Shown piece after piece: positions 49,235-59,119 of a stretch of 64,000 nucleotides of DNA. The position numbers and the translations under genes are program-made. This stretch comes from Methyloceanibacter methanicus. Lineage in GTDB: Bacteria; Pseudomonadota; Alphaproteobacteria; Rhizobiales; Methyloligellaceae. The stretch's first letter is position 1. Every line of letters begins with the position of its first letter. A model generated the notes under the pieces. That model saw nothing but the letters and a program-made list of their open reading frames with translations. It searched no databases and was not told the origin of the DNA. The stretch lies in contig NZ_LPWG01000013.1 of the NCBI RefSeq assembly GCF_001723285.1, positions 248,001 to 312,000 on the forward strand, given 5' to 3'.

Positions 49235-49881
49235 ACTTGGTGATGCTGGGCGCGCCTGGCGCCGGCAAGGGAACACAGGCCAAGCGGCTGCAGGACATGC
49301 GCGGCCTGGTACAGCTGTCGACGGGCGATATGTTGCGGGCGGCGGTCGCGGCGGGCACCAAGCTCGGCCAGGAGGCCGGCGACATCATGGAGCGCGGCGA
49401 ACTCGTGCCCGACGACCTCGTCATCGGCCTCATCTCCGAGCAGATGGACCAGGAGGAAGGCGGCGCGGGGTTCATTCTCGACGGCTTCCCGAGGACCATC
49501 GCCCAGGCCGAAGCCCTCGACGAGCTTCTGACCTCCCGCGGGGACGCGGTGGACCGGGTCGTGGTGATCGATGTGGACGACGATGCGCTTGTCGGCCGGA
49601 TTACCGGCCGGTATACATGTGCAAGTTGTGGCGAGGGGTATCACACCCTTTTCAAGAAGCCGAAGGTCGAGGGTGTGTGCGACCGGTGCGGTGGGACCGA
49701 GTTCAAGCGCCGTAAGGACGATACCGAAGAAGTCGTCCGCGAGCGGCTCAAGGCATATCACGCACAAACGGAACCGCTGGTCGGCTATTACACGGCACAA
49801 GGTAAGGTCAGGACCGTCGATGGGATGGCCGATATTGCGGCGGTTCAGAAGGAGATAGATCAAGCGCTGGACGGTGAATAG
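49231..49881 (+). CDS. adk: adenylate kinase, zinc-LID form
   Basis: 216 residues. P-loop GAPGAGKGTQAKR, DGFPRTIAQAEAL and a long LID with two Cys pairs (CASCGEGYH... CDRCGG), which bind zinc in this form. It interconverts ATP+AMP and 2 ADP. Coupled to secY. Confidence 0.97.
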   Translation: MNLVMLGAPGAGKGTQAKRLQDMRGLVQLSTGDMLRAAVAAGTKLGQEAGDIMERGELVPDDLVIGLISEQMDQEEGGAGFILDGFPRTIAQAEALDELLTSRGDAVDRVVVIDVDDDALVGRITGRYTCASCGEGYHTLFKKPKVEGVCDRCGGTEFKRRKDDTEEVVRERLKAYHAQTEPLVGYYTAQGKVRTVDGMADIAAVQKEIDQALDGE

Positions 49882-50080
49882 GCTCAAACACGGTTTTTCG
49901 GGGCTCCGGGCCAGTTGACCTTGTCAAGCGGAATCGCTACATAGACGCGTTCCATGGCTTGATGGACTGACCGGACCCGGGGGCGCTGCCTGTCCGCGGT
50001 CGGTCTTGTTGTGTTTCATATAGGCTAATTTGGTTTTTAATTTCAGCACGTTGGCGCGTGCTGTGTGAGGAGGCGACGAC

Positions 50081-50448
50081 GTGGCCCGAATTGCAGGCGT
50101 GAATATTCCGACCCACAAGCGGGTTGAGATCGCGCTGACCTATATCCATGGGATTGGCGATGCTTTTGCCAAGGAAATTTGCCAGAAGGTTTCGATTCCT
50201 TCCGAACGGAGGGTGAACGAGCTCACCGAATCCGAAGTGATCCAGATTCGTGAGACGATCGACCGCGATTATGTGGTCGAGGGCGACCTCCGGCGCGAAG
50301 TGTCGATGAATATCAAACGCCTCATGGATTTGGGATGCTATCGCGGCCTGCGGCACCGCCGTGGTCTGCCGGTCCACGGCCAGCGCACCCATACCACGCG
50401 CGGACACGCAAGGGACCGGCCAAGCCGATCGCCGGTAAGAAGAAGTAG
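50081..50448 (+). CDS. rpsM: 30S ribosomal protein S13, frameshifted near the C-terminus in this sequence
   Basis: GTG start; [21 protein letters not shown] up to [17 protein letters not shown] is normal (about 105 residues). After 50395 the original frame reads nonsense and runs on to 50518. Adding one A restores the family ending ([16 protein letters not shown]) with TAG at 50446-50448, about 122 residues. S13 is conserved and important, so sequencing error is much more likely than mutation. Confidence 0.93.
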
Positions 50449-50521
50449 AGACGAAAGCACGCGCGGCACGCCTCGATCCGATGCGTTCGCCGCCGCTCAA
50501 TGGAATTTGCGGGAATAGAGC

Positions 50522-50911
50522 ATGGCCAAAGAAAAAGCACGGGTACGCCGCCGGGAACGGAAGAATATCACGTCCGGCGTGGCCCATGTGCATGCAAGCT
50601 TCAATAACACCATGATCACCATCACCGACGCCCAGGGGAACGCGATTTCCTGGTCTTCGGCCGGTGCCATGGGCTTCAAGGGATCGCGGAAGTCGACTCC
50701 TTACGCGGCCCAGGTGGCTGCCGAGGATGCCGGCAAGAAGGCGACCGAGCACGGCATGAAGAACCTGGAGATCGAGGTTCGCGGTCCTGGCTCCGGTCGC
50801 GAGTCCGCGCTTCGCGCGCTTCAGGCGTCGGGCTTCAACATCATCTCCATCCGCGACGTGACACCGATCCCGCACAATGGCTGCCGGCCGCGCAAGCGCC
50901 GCCGCGTCTAA
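50522..50911 (+). CDS. rpsK: 30S ribosomal protein S11
   Basis: 129 residues with [19 protein letters not shown] and the end [11 protein letters not shown]. Platform protein of the small subunit. Confidence 0.97.
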   Translation: MAKEKARVRRRERKNITSGVAHVHASFNNTMITITDAQGNAISWSSAGAMGFKGSRKSTPYAAQVAAEDAGKKATEHGMKNLEIEVRGPGSGRESALRALQASGFNIISIRDVTPIPHNGCRPRKRRRV

Positions 50912-51004
50912 GACAAGAAGGCAACCCGACCCACGATGCTCGACGAAGACATTCGTATTCCGGAGCCCCAGGCTCCACACAACGATCAAGAAAGGGCGAC
51001 ACCG

Positions 51005-52021
51005 GTGCTGCAAAAGAACTGGCAAGATCTCATTAAGCCCACCAAGCTCAATGTCACGCCCGGCCGCGACCCGGCGCGCTTCGCGACCGTCGTCGCCGAG
51101 CCGCTCGAGCGTGGCTTCGGTCTGACGCTCGGCAACGCCCTGCGCCGCGTGCTGCTGTCTTCGCTTCAAGGCGCGGCCATCACCTCCGTCCATATCGACG
51201 GCGTCTTGCACGAGTTCTCGTCCATTCCGGGCGTGCGCGAGGACGTGACCAACATCGTCCTCAACATCAAGGAAATCGCCGTCAACCAGCATTCCGAAGG
51301 CGTCAAGCGCATGGTTCTTCAGAAGGAAGGACCTGGCGTCGCCACGGCCGGGGACATTCAGGGCGGTTCCGACGTCGAGATCCTCAATCCGGACCATGTG
51401 ATCTGCACGCTCGACGAAGGCGCGGCGATCCATATGGAGTTCACCTCCGCGTCCGGCAAGGGCTACGTGCCGGCCGAGCGCAACCGTCCGGACGATGCAC
51501 CGATCGGGTTCATTCCGGTGGACTCGCTGTTCAGCCCGGTCCGGAAGGTCTCCTACCGCGTGGAGAACACCCGCGAGGGTCAGATCCTCGACTACGACAA
51601 GCTCACCATGAACATCGAGACGGACGGGTCCGTTCGCCCCGACGATACGATCGCGCTGGCCGCCCGCATCATCCAGGATCAGCTCTCGGTCTTCGTCAAT
51701 TTCGAAGAGCCGAAGAAGGAGCAGACCTTCCAGCAGCAGCCGGAGCTGGTGTTCAACGCCGCGCTGCTCAAGAAGGTCGACGAGCTGGAATTGTCGGTCC
51801 GTTCGGCGAACTGCTTGAAGAACGACAATATCGTCTATATCGGCGACCTGATTCAGAAGACCGAAGCGGAGATGCTGCGGACCCCGAATTTCGGGCGCAA
51901 GTCGCTGAACGAGATCAAGGAGGTCTTGGCCTCCATGGGCCTGCACCTCGGCATGGACGTGCCGGATTGGCCGCCTGAGAATATCGAAGAGCTGGCGAAG
52001 CGCTTCGAAGATCATTATTAG
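51005..52021 (+). CDS. rpoA: RNA polymerase alpha subunit
   Basis: The GTG at 51005 (then [11 protein letters not shown]) gives 338 residues, matching the Hyphomicrobiales form, with GAAAGGG before it. An upstream in-frame ATG at 50936 would add 23 unconserved residues and has poor spacing. The N-terminal domain shows [19 protein letters not shown]; the C-terminal domain ends in helix-hairpin-helix ([29 protein letters not shown]) that binds UP elements. Confidence 0.95.
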   Translation: MLQKNWQDLIKPTKLNVTPGRDPARFATVVAEPLERGFGLTLGNALRRVLLSSLQGAAITSVHIDGVLHEFSSIPGVREDVTNIVLNIKEIAVNQHSEGVKRMVLQKEGPGVATAGDIQGGSDVEILNPDHVICTLDEGAAIHMEFTSASGKGYVPAERNRPDDAPIGFIPVDSLFSPVRKVSYRVENTREGQILDYDKLTMNIETDGSVRPDDTIALAARIIQDQLSVFVNFEEPKKEQTFQQQPELVFNAALLKKVDELELSVRSANCLKNDNIVYIGDLIQKTEAEMLRTPNFGRKSLNEIKEVLASMGLHLGMDVPDWPPENIEELAKRFEDHY

Positions 52022-52073
52022 CCGCGGGGCCGCGTCTTGGGCGGCCTGACGCGCTTCGAAAGAGGATAAGTCA

Positions 52074-52502
52074 ATGCGACACCGCAAGTCAGGCCGGAAG
52101 CTGAACCGGACGTCAACGCATCGCAGTGCGATGTTTGCGAACATGGCATCCGCGCTCATCAAGCATGAGCAGATCGTGACGACCTTGCCGAAGGCGAAGG
52201 AGTTGCGGCGCGTGGTCGATCAACTGATCACACTGGCCAAGCGGGGCGATCTTCATGCCCGCCGTCAGGCCTATGCGCGCATTCGCGACGAGGACATGGT
52301 GGCGAAGCTGTTCTCGACATTGGGCCCGCGCTACGCGGAGCGTCCGGGCGGCTATACGCGCGTTCTCAAGGCCGGCTTCCGCTTCGGCGATTCCGCGCCG
52401 ATGGCCGTGATCGAGCTGGTGGACCGCGACGAGGATGCGCGCGGTCAGGACTCCGGGCCGACTCAGAACCACGACGAGGAGGGCGAGCCCGTCGCGGCGT
52501 AG
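52074..52502 (+). CDS. rplQ: 50S ribosomal protein L17
   Basis: 142 residues from [17 protein letters not shown], with a short acidic C-terminal extension. Last gene of the alpha operon. Confidence 0.97.
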   Translation: MRHRKSGRKLNRTSTHRSAMFANMASALIKHEQIVTTLPKAKELRRVVDQLITLAKRGDLHARRQAYARIRDEDMVAKLFSTLGPRYAERPGGYTRVLKAGFRFGDSAPMAVIELVDRDEDARGQDSGPTQNHDEEGEPVAA

Positions 52503-52552
52503 CGGTCGCCGTACGGCACTCCCGAGACTACCCGGCTCCACCGGAATCGAAG

Positions 52553-52583
52553 AAAGGCGCACCGCTCGGCGATGCGCCTTTTC
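52553..52583 (+). terminator. intrinsic terminator after rplQ
   Basis: AAAGGCGCA pairs with TGCGCCTTT around an 11-base loop, ending in TTTTC. Marks the end of the ribosomal supercluster. Confidence 0.75.
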
Positions 52584-52654
52584 TGTTTGTCCTGTTCCGG
52601 TTGGCGTATTGCCGGAGCTCCAGCGAACGGGTCCGGGAGGAGGGCCTGTCGCGG

Positions 52655-53155
52655 CTATTGCGCCTCGTCGGCGGCCTTGGCCTTCTTGCGGATACCCTTC
52701 ACACCGTCTTTGAAGATCCCGGTGATGACCTCGACGGCCTTGGCCTCTTCCACGCCATCGGCGGCATCGAATTCAGCCTCCCACTCGATCTCGACGGCGT
52801 TCTCTTCGTCGTCTTCATCGATTTCGAGCGTCGCGGAGTAGTTCTTCACGGGCAGCGGGCTCTCGATGATCTCGTAGCTGTAGCTGGTGTCGCCCGTCTT
52901 GGTCAGCTTCTCCTTGATCTTGCCCCCGTCGCCCAAGGTGAGCGTGCGGAAGGTCTCGCCGCCTTCCTCGAACTGCTCACAGTCGGCCACGGCCGGGTGC
53001 CAGTCCTTGATGGCGCAGAAATCGCCCACAATGGCCCAAACGCTCTCCGGTGTGCCGGGCGCCTCGGCGCGCTTTTTGACCTCCACGGCGTGCGCGGCGG
53101 CGGTGAGGGCTACTGTAGCCGCCAGCGCGGCCAAACCTGTTTTGACAATACGCAT
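52655..53155 (-). CDS. secreted SRPBCC (START-like) domain protein
   Basis: 166 residues with signal peptide (LAALAATVALTAAAHA). The domain pattern APGTPESVWAIVGDFCAIKDWHPAV is typical of SRPBCC/polyketide-cyclase-like folds that bind hydrophobic ligands. Acidic stretch EDDEENAVEIEWEAEF and Lys-rich tail. Periplasmic role unknown. It converges with rplQ. Confidence 0.8.
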   Translation of the reverse strand: MRIVKTGLAALAATVALTAAAHAVEVKKRAEAPGTPESVWAIVGDFCAIKDWHPAVADCEQFEEGGETFRTLTLGDGGKIKEKLTKTGDTSYSYEIIESPLPVKNYSATLEIDEDDEENAVEIEWEAEFDAADGVEEAKAVEVITGIFKDGVKGIRKKAKAADEAQ

Positions 53156-53406
53156 GTGTTTCTCTCCAATCGTTTGTCATTCCTTGTCGGCGAAGGTCTT
53201 CACCGGCGCGGCATCTTAGTTCAAAAGGGTCCGGCGGCAATCCTTGCGCGCCGTCCCCGAGGTCCCTTTTTCGCTCGTTTTCGAGGGGTTTGATTGCGTC
53301 AGGTTTTGCCGCAAGAAGGCCCGTTTTCTTTGGAAGACGGTTGATCTGTCTTGCACGCACCAAGGTGCGCGTTCCATCTTCCTGGGAATCGTTAACAGAG
53401 CCAAAG

Positions 53407-54855
53407 ATGACACGTTTGGAACTTTTGCTGCGAAGAGGTGGCAATCTTGTCCTTATTGGGCTGGCACTTTGCCTGGGTGGTTTGAGTCCGGCCGGCGCGC
53501 AAGACGAGGTGGTGACCAGGGTCGTGCCGAAGAGCGCGGCCGCGATCAAGCAGTCCTTCGCTCCGGTGGTGAAGCAGGCCGCGCCCACCGTCGTGAACGT
53601 CTATGTCCGTCACAAGGTCCAGCAGTCCGTCTCGCCCCTGTTCAACGACCCGTTTTTCCGGCGCTTCTTCGGCCATCAATTCGGCGTGCCGCGAGAGCGT
53701 ATCCAGAACTCGCTCGGGTCGGGCGTTCTGGTCGACGCCGAGGGCGTGGTGGTGACGAACTACCATGTGATCCGCAGCGGCGGGGAGTCGGAGATCACGG
53801 TCGCGCTGAACGACGGGCGCGAGTTCCCGGCCACGCTGATCCTCAAGGACGAACAGACGGATTTGGCGGTGCTGCGCCTGGAAGGCAACGGGGCCAGGTT
53901 CCCTGCGATCCAGTTCGCCAATTCCGACGGCCTCGAGGTCGGCGATCTGGTGCTCGCGATCGGCGATCCGTTCGGCGTGGGGCAGACCGTGACGAGTGGC
54001 ATCGTCTCGGCGCTGGCGCGCACCAAGGTCGGCATCTCGGACTATCAGTTCTTCATTCAGACCGACGCGGCCATCAATCCAGGCAATTCGGGGGGCGCGC
54101 TGGTCGATATGGATGGGCAACTGGTCGGGATCAACACGGCGATCTTCTCGAAGAGCGGCGGGTCGCACGGCATCGGATTCGCGATTCCTTCCAATATGGT
54201 GCGGGTGGTCGTTCAATCGGCGCTCAAAGGCGGCAAGGTTCAGCGGCCTTGGCTTGGCGCGTCGCTCCAGCCGCTGACCTCCGACCTCGCGGAGTCGCTC
54301 GGCCTGGACCGTCCCGCCGGTGCCATGGTCACGCGGGTGCATGCCCGGGGGCCTGCGAAGGGCGCGGGGCTCCAGGTGGGCGACGTCATCGTGAGCTTCG
54401 ACGGCAAGGACATTCAGGATCCGGAAGCGCTCCAATACCGGTTTGTCACGAAAGGCATCGGCAGCACCGTGGAGCTTGGTCTTTATCGCAACGGCAAGCG
54501 GTTTCGCACGACGATTGCGACTGTGGTGCCGATCGAGGATCCCCCGCGCAATGAGCAGGATCTGACCGGGGCCAATCCGTTCTCCGGCAGCCGCGTGGCG
54601 AATCTGTCTCCGGCGGTAAGCGCCGAATTGGGCCTGGACAACGACGGCTTGACAGGCGTTGTCGTGATGAATGTGGAGCGCCGGTCCAATGCGGACCGCC
54701 TCGGCTTACGTCCCGGCGACCTCATCGTCGGGGTCAACGATCGGGAAATCGAGTCCGTGAAGCAATTGACCGACGTCCTGCAAGTGCCGACCGGCCACTG
54801 GCGCCTTGCCATCGAGCGGGGCGGCAAGGTGTTCGATCTTACGGTGCGGGGCTGA
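53407..54855 (+). CDS. Do/DegP-family periplasmic serine protease
   Basis: 482 residues from MTRLELLLRR, with signal peptide (NLVLIGLALCLGG..AGA). The trypsin-like triad is seen as NYHVI (His), TDLAVLRL (Asp) and NPGNSGGAL (Ser). Two PDZ domains follow (LGASLQPLTSDLAESL... and SNADRLGLRPGDLIVGVND). Degrades or chaperones misfolded envelope proteins. Upstream in-frame codons lack a signal. Spaced 3 bases from rarA. Confidence 0.92.
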   Translation: MTRLELLLRRGGNLVLIGLALCLGGLSPAGAQDEVVTRVVPKSAAAIKQSFAPVVKQAAPTVVNVYVRHKVQQSVSPLFNDPFFRRFFGHQFGVPRERIQNSLGSGVLVDAEGVVVTNYHVIRSGGESEITVALNDGREFPATLILKDEQTDLAVLRLEGNGARFPAIQFANSDGLEVGDLVLAIGDPFGVGQTVTSGIVSALARTKVGISDYQFFIQTDAAINPGNSGGALVDMDGQLVGINTAIFSKSGGSHGIGFAIPSNMVRVVVQSALKGGKVQRPWLGASLQPLTSDLAESLGLDRPAGAMVTRVHARGPAKGAGLQVGDVIVSFDGKDIQDPEALQYRFVTKGIGSTVELGLYRNGKRFRTTIATVVPIEDPPRNEQDLTGANPFSGSRVANLSPAVSAELGLDNDGLTGVVVMNVERRSNADRLGLRPGDLIVGVNDREIESVKQLTDVLQVPTGHWRLAIERGGKVFDLTVRG

Positions 54856-54858
54856 GCG

Positions 54859-56193
54859 ATGGCCAAAGGGGCGGCTAAAGGGGCAACAAATCTGTTCGAG
54901 GCCGCGGGGCTCGGCGACGACGCCCCCCGTCCATTGGCCGATCGTCTGCGCCCGAAAACGCTGCAAGAGGTCATCGGTCAGGACCACCTTCTGGGCGACG
55001 GACTCTTGGGCCGTATGGTGCGGGCCGGGCGCCTCACCTCAGTGATCTTCTGGGGCCCGCCCGGGACCGGAAAGACCACGGTGGCCCGCCTCCTGGCCGA
55101 GGTGACCGATCTTCATTTCGAGCAGCTTTCGGCGATCCAGTCGGGCGTCGCGGACTTGCGCAAAGTGTTCGACGCGGCAAAGGCCAAGCGCGAGGCGGGG
55201 CGCGGGACGCTGCTCTTCATCGACGAGATCCACCGCTTCAACCGCTCGCAGCAGGATGCGTTTCTCCCGCATATGGAAGACGGCACCATTGTCCTGGTCG
55301 GCGCGACCACGGAGAACCCGTCCTTCGAGTTGAACTCGGCCCTTCTGTCCCGGGCCAGCGTCTTGACCTTCAAGCGGCTCGACGAGGCGGCGCTCGAAGC
55401 CTTGATCCAGCGCGCGGAGGCCCATGAGGGACGCAAGCTCCCCCTCGACGCGGACGCCCGGGCGGCCTTGATCTCCATGGCCGACGGCGATGGGCGCGGC
55501 CTCATCAACCTGGTCGAGGACGTGTTCCTGTCCGTTCCTGCCGGCACCGAGGCGCTTGTGGACCGGGAAGGGCTTGTCGGTCTGGTTCAACGGCGCGCAC
55601 CGCTGTACGACAAGGGTCAGGACGGGCATTACAACCTCATCAGCGCGCTGCATAAATCGGTTCGGGGGTCCGATCCCGACGCGGCCCTCTATTGGCTCGC
55701 GCGCATGTTTGCCGGCGGCGAGGACCCGCTCTATATCGCAAGGCGTCTCGTGCGCATGGCGGTGGAGGACATCGGCATGGCGGACCCGGCGGCGCTGCTG
55801 CAGGCGAACGCGGCGAAGGACGCCTACGACTTCCTCGGCTCGCCCGAAGGCGAACTCGCGCTGGCCCAGGCGACCGTCTATCTCGCCACCGCGCCCAAGT
55901 CGAACGCGGCCTATATGGCCTTCAACGCCTCGGTGCGTGTGGCCAAGGAGAGCGGGTCGCTGCTGCCGCCCAAGCACATTCTCACGGCCCCGACCAAGCT
56001 CATGGAGCAGGAGGGCTACGGCCGCGATTACGCCTACGACCACAACGAGGCGGAAGGCTTCTCAGGCCAGAACTACTTCCCGGAGCGCATGGAGCGGCAG
56101 CGCTTCTACACGCCGACGGGCCGCGGCTACGAGGCGGAGGTCAAGGCCCGGCTGGACCGCTGGGCGGCGATCCGGGCCAACAAGGCGCGCTAG
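54859..56193 (+). CDS. rarA: replication-associated recombination protein A (RarA/MgsA)
   Basis: 444 residues. AAA+ motifs: WGPPGTGKTTVARLL (Walker A), LFIDEIHRFNRSQQD (Walker B), GATTENPSFELNSALLSR (sensor 1), then the tetramerisation C-terminal domain. Acts at stalled forks. Confidence 0.95.
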   Translation: MAKGAAKGATNLFEAAGLGDDAPRPLADRLRPKTLQEVIGQDHLLGDGLLGRMVRAGRLTSVIFWGPPGTGKTTVARLLAEVTDLHFEQLSAIQSGVADLRKVFDAAKAKREAGRGTLLFIDEIHRFNRSQQDAFLPHMEDGTIVLVGATTENPSFELNSALLSRASVLTFKRLDEAALEALIQRAEAHEGRKLPLDADARAALISMADGDGRGLINLVEDVFLSVPAGTEALVDREGLVGLVQRRAPLYDKGQDGHYNLISALHKSVRGSDPDAALYWLARMFAGGEDPLYIARRLVRMAVEDIGMADPAALLQANAAKDAYDFLGSPEGELALAQATVYLATAPKSNAAYMAFNASVRVAKESGSLLPPKHILTAPTKLMEQEGYGRDYAYDHNEAEGFSGQNYFPERMERQRFYTPTGRGYEAEVKARLDRWAAIRANKAR

Positions 56194-56540
56194 GCGCTAT
56201 CGTCTGGCTTACCGTTGCCGTAACGGATCACCTTGACCTTCTCGAGCGTCACGAGGGCGCTGCCCATCATGGGCTCGATGGCGTCCACGAAGCCGCGCAC
56301 GGCATCCTCCCGGTCGACGATCTCGATGACGAGCGGCAAGTCTTGGGAGAGCCGGAGAATCTTTGTGGTGTGCAGCGTGCTGGAATGGCCAAAGCCCATG
56401 GCGCCCCGCAACACGGAGGCGCCGGAAAGCCCCATCTCGCGTGCCTTCAGCACGATCGCTTCGTAGAGGGGCTGGTGCTCGAACATGTCGTCCTCGCCGA
56501 TAAAGATGCGCAACAGCGCGGCGTCGCTCGAAAGTGGCAT
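56190..56540 (-). CDS. DUF190 protein (PII-like, CrcB partner)
   Basis: 116 residues starting MPLSSDAALLRIFIGEDD, with LYEAIVLKAREMGLSGASVLRG and GFGHSST, the DUF190 signature. These proteins accompany CrcB channels and may regulate them. It starts 2 bases after the crcB stop, so is the last gene of that riboswitch-controlled operon. It overlaps the end of rarA by 4 bases on the opposite strand. Confidence 0.88.
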   Translation of the reverse strand: MPLSSDAALLRIFIGEDDMFEHQPLYEAIVLKAREMGLSGASVLRGAMGFGHSSTLHTTKILRLSQDLPLVIEIVDREDAVRGFVDAIEPMMGSALVTLEKVKVIRYGNGKPDDSA

Positions 56541-56542
56541 AG

Positions 56543-56962
56543 TCAGATCCACTTCATGGTGTTGATAGAGAGGGCCAGAATATGCCCGAGCCAAACAGCA
56601 ACGAGGCAGAGCATGATGGAGCCGACGATGTTGCTGCCCGCATGGAGCAACTCGCCGTCTTGAACGAGATTGAGGGTCTGGAGGCTGAACGAGGAGAACG
56701 TGGTGAAGCCGCCGAAGACCCCGAGCATGACGAACTGGCGCACGGTGGAGCCGGCGAAGATGCGTCCGTCGGGCCCCGTCAGTGTGGCGAAGAAGCCGAT
56801 GAGGAAGGACCCGGCCACGTTCACGAGCAGCGTGCCCCAGGGAAAGGTCTCGCCGAAGAGCCGCGCCGCTACCCCGGAGCACCAGTATCTGCCCACCCCG
56901 CCAAGCGCGCTGCCGGCGGCAATGGACAAGTAGACGACGAGCGTATTCGGAAGAGAGATCAT
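56543..56962 (-). CDS. crcB: fluoride channel CrcB (Fluc)
   Basis: 139 residues from MISLPNTLVVYL, four transmembrane helices; the GGVGRYW motif, FPWGTLLVNVAGSFLIGF with the pore Asn, and GFTTFSSFS with the phenylalanine-box Phe are all present. Works as a dimer to expel fluoride. Start overlaps the stop of a leader ORF (ATGA). Fluoride riboswitch upstream. Confidence 0.93.
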   Translation of the reverse strand: MISLPNTLVVYLSIAAGSALGGVGRYWCSGVAARLFGETFPWGTLLVNVAGSFLIGFFATLTGPDGRIFAGSTVRQFVMLGVFGGFTTFSSFSLQTLNLVQDGELLHAGSNIVGSIMLCLVAVWLGHILALSINTMKWI

Positions 56963-57039
56963 GCCCCCACGGTCCCTGGGCCGCTTGGTCTGACGCAACG
57001 AGACCGGGTGCGGAAAATGTCCAAGTCAAAATGGGACAT
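56959..57039 (-). CDS. 26-codon leader ORF coupled to crcB
   Basis: ATG 57039 follows AAGGAG at ideal spacing; the frame begins MSHFDLDIFRTR and ends at TGA 56961-56959, overlapping the crcB ATG. crcB itself has no clear Shine-Dalgarno, so ribosomes may re-initiate from here. It lies after the riboswitch terminator. Peptide function unlikely to matter. Confidence 0.5.
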   Translation of the reverse strand: MSHFDLDIFRTRSRCVRPSGPGTVGA

Positions 57040-57080
57040 ATTTGCTCCTTTGCATCGGTCCGCAAATGGAGGCCGCGGCC

Positions 57081-57107
57081 AAAATAAAACCCGCCTCCCG
57101 GCGGGTT
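57081..57107 (-). terminator. riboswitch-associated intrinsic terminator
   Basis: AACCCGCC-GGGA-GGCGGGTT is a perfect 8-bp stem on the minus strand followed by TTATTTT. Placed between the fluoride aptamer and crcB, it can act as the expression platform: read through when fluoride is bound. Confidence 0.8.
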
Positions 57108-57142
57108 CGCGGACCGAAGTTCCCACCGCGCACGCCTCGACA

Positions 57143-57188
57143 CGGCAGGAGTCATCAGCCAAGGGCGGTTCAGGGGGACTCCATCCCC
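57143..57188 (-). ncRNA. fluoride riboswitch (crcB motif)
   Basis: The minus strand reads GGGGATGGAGTCCCCC, AACCGCC and GGCTGATGACTCCTGCC in order. This matches the crcB RNA consensus: GATGG near the start, pseudoknot partners and the conserved CTGATGACTCCT. It lies upstream of crcB with a terminator after it, as expected for a fluoride-induced transcription switch. Confidence 0.9.
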
Positions 57189-57301
57189 TTCGAATTGTCG
57201 TCAAGTATGCTACTTGAATTGATCCGCGGATCAAGCGCGGCCGGGTGTCCTGTCGCTGGCCTGTGGATTCCCGTCCGCCAACCCCTCCTGGTTCTGGCAA
57301 G

Positions 57302-58315
57302 ATGACCCAACGATCGCCCGTCGAAACACGTCACGTCGCAGAGGACGAAGACGGCATGCGGCTGGACCGCTGGTTCAAGACCCATTACGCGCAAGTCCCC
57401 CATGGCCGTCTTGAGAAGCTCCTGCGCACCGGCCAGGTCCGGGTCGACGGGGGCCGGGTCAAGGCGAGCACCCGTCTCGAGGCCGGTCAGAGCGTGCGCG
57501 TGCCGCCGCTCCCCGATACGGCGCCGCCCGCCGGCGCGGCCAAGCCGCTGTCCAAGGCGGACCGGGCGTTCCTCGAATCCATCACGCTCTATGAGGACGA
57601 CGACCTTCTGATCCTCAACAAGCCCTCGGGGCTCGCCGTGCAAGGCGGCACGAAGACCACCCAGCATATCGACCGGCTGCTGGAGGGGATGGGAGACAGC
57701 CCGCGGACGCGTCCGCGGCTGGTCCACCGGCTGGACCGGGACACATCCGGCGTGCTGGTGGTCGCCAAGAAGCGCAGCGTTGCCGCCAAACTCGGCAAGG
57801 CCTTTCAGACCCGGTCGGTGCGGAAGATCTATTGGGCGCTGGTGCACGGCGTGCCGAAGCCGCCCCAAGGGAAGATCGACGCGGCACTGGTGAAGGCCAC
57901 GACGCCCGACGGCGACCGGGTGCGCAAGGCGCGCCCCGGCGAGCAGGACAAGGCGCAGTCCGCCGTCACCCACTATGCGGTGATCGACCGCGCGGCCCAG
58001 CAGGTGGCGCTGATGTCGCTGAAGCCCGTCACGGGGCGGCAGCATCAGCTCCGGGCGCATATGGCGATCCTGGGCCATCCGATCCTCGGCGATGAGAAAT
58101 ACCCGAGCGGCATCGAATTGCCCGAGGGGATCGAACGGCGCTTGCATCTGCATGCGCGGCGGATCAGCTTTCCGCATCCGAGCGGCGAGGGTGTCGTGGA
58201 CGTGACCGCGCCCTTGCCGCCCCATATGGAGACGGCCTTCGCGGCCTTCGGGTTCTCGCCCAAAGGGTTGGATGCCGAACACGATGCCGAGATTTGCGGG
58301 ACGTCCTGCGGCTAG
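57302..58315 (+). CDS. RluA-family (RluC/RluD-like) 23S rRNA pseudouridine synthase
   Basis: 337 residues from MTQRSPVETRH. N-terminal S4 RNA-binding domain (GMRLDRWFKTHY, LLRTGQVRVDGGRVK), then catalytic domain with LVHRLDRDTSGVLVVAK (catalytic second Asp) and KPVTGRQHQLRAH. The S4 domain favours RluC or RluD; which sites it modifies cannot be told. Confidence 0.92.
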   Translation: MTQRSPVETRHVAEDEDGMRLDRWFKTHYAQVPHGRLEKLLRTGQVRVDGGRVKASTRLEAGQSVRVPPLPDTAPPAGAAKPLSKADRAFLESITLYEDDDLLILNKPSGLAVQGGTKTTQHIDRLLEGMGDSPRTRPRLVHRLDRDTSGVLVVAKKRSVAAKLGKAFQTRSVRKIYWALVHGVPKPPQGKIDAALVKATTPDGDRVRKARPGEQDKAQSAVTHYAVIDRAAQQVALMSLKPVTGRQHQLRAHMAILGHPILGDEKYPSGIELPEGIERRLHLHARRISFPHPSGEGVVDVTAPLPPHMETAFAAFGFSPKGLDAEHDAEICGTSCG

Positions 58316-58360
58316 CAACGGCGAGCCCTCGGTGGTGCCCCGGCAAACGATGGAGACAGG

Positions 58361-59119
58361 GTGAGCGATCAGGACAAGAAGACGGCAGATGGCTTGAAGG
58401 CGGCCCTTGGCTTCGAAAAGCCGAGTCTTCCGAAGCGCTTCTACAAGGACGTGACCGTTTCGGACGAGGACGGGCACGCCGCCATCCTCCTTGATGGGCG
58501 TCCCGTGCGCACGCCGGGCAAGGCGCATCTGGCCGTGCCCAATGCCGCGTTGGCCGAGGCCATCGCCGACGAGTGGCGCGCGCAAGGCGAGGAGATCGAC
58601 CCGCACACCATGCCGCTCACGAAGCTCGCCAACTCGGCCATCGACGGCGTTGAGGGCCAGGAGGCGGCCGTCGTCGACGACATTGTGGCCCATGCGGGCT
58701 CGGACCTGCTGTGCTACCGGGCGAGCGGTCCCGAGGGGCTGCTCGCGCTCCAGACGCAGCATTGGGACCCGGTGCTGGCCTGGGCCGCGGACGCCCTCGG
58801 TGCGCCCCTGAGCCTTGCCGAAGGCATCGTGCATGTGACCCAGCCGGAGGCGTCTCTGGCCGCTCTGCGCGGCCAAATCGAGGCCCTCAACGCCCATGCC
58901 CTGGCCGCCCTCCATGTGATGACCACGCTCACGGGATCGGCGCTCCTGCCCCTGGCCGTGGCTCGTGGGGAACTCTCTCCGGAGGCCGCATGGGAGGCCG
59001 CCCATGTGGACGAGGACTGGCAGATCGGCCAATGGGGCGAGGACGCGGAGGCGAGGCAGCGCCGTCAGAACCGCAAGCGGGACTTCGAGGCCGCCGCCCG
59101 CATGCTGGCTCTTTCGTGA
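58361..59119 (+). CDS. ATP12 family F1-ATPase assembly chaperone
   Basis: 252 residues from a GTG behind GGAGACAGG. Motifs KRFYKDVTV, LDGRPVRTPGKAHL, MPLTKLANSAIDG and TGSALLPLAVARGELS are those of ATP12, which helps assemble the alpha subunit of F1. Found in alphaproteobacteria and mitochondria, thus a taxonomic marker. Confidence 0.92.
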   Translation: MSDQDKKTADGLKAALGFEKPSLPKRFYKDVTVSDEDGHAAILLDGRPVRTPGKAHLAVPNAALAEAIADEWRAQGEEIDPHTMPLTKLANSAIDGVEGQEAAVVDDIVAHAGSDLLCYRASGPEGLLALQTQHWDPVLAWAADALGAPLSLAEGIVHVTQPEASLAALRGQIEALNAHALAALHVMTTLTGSALLPLAVARGELSPEAAWEAAHVDEDWQIGQWGEDAEARQRRQNRKRDFEAAARMLALS

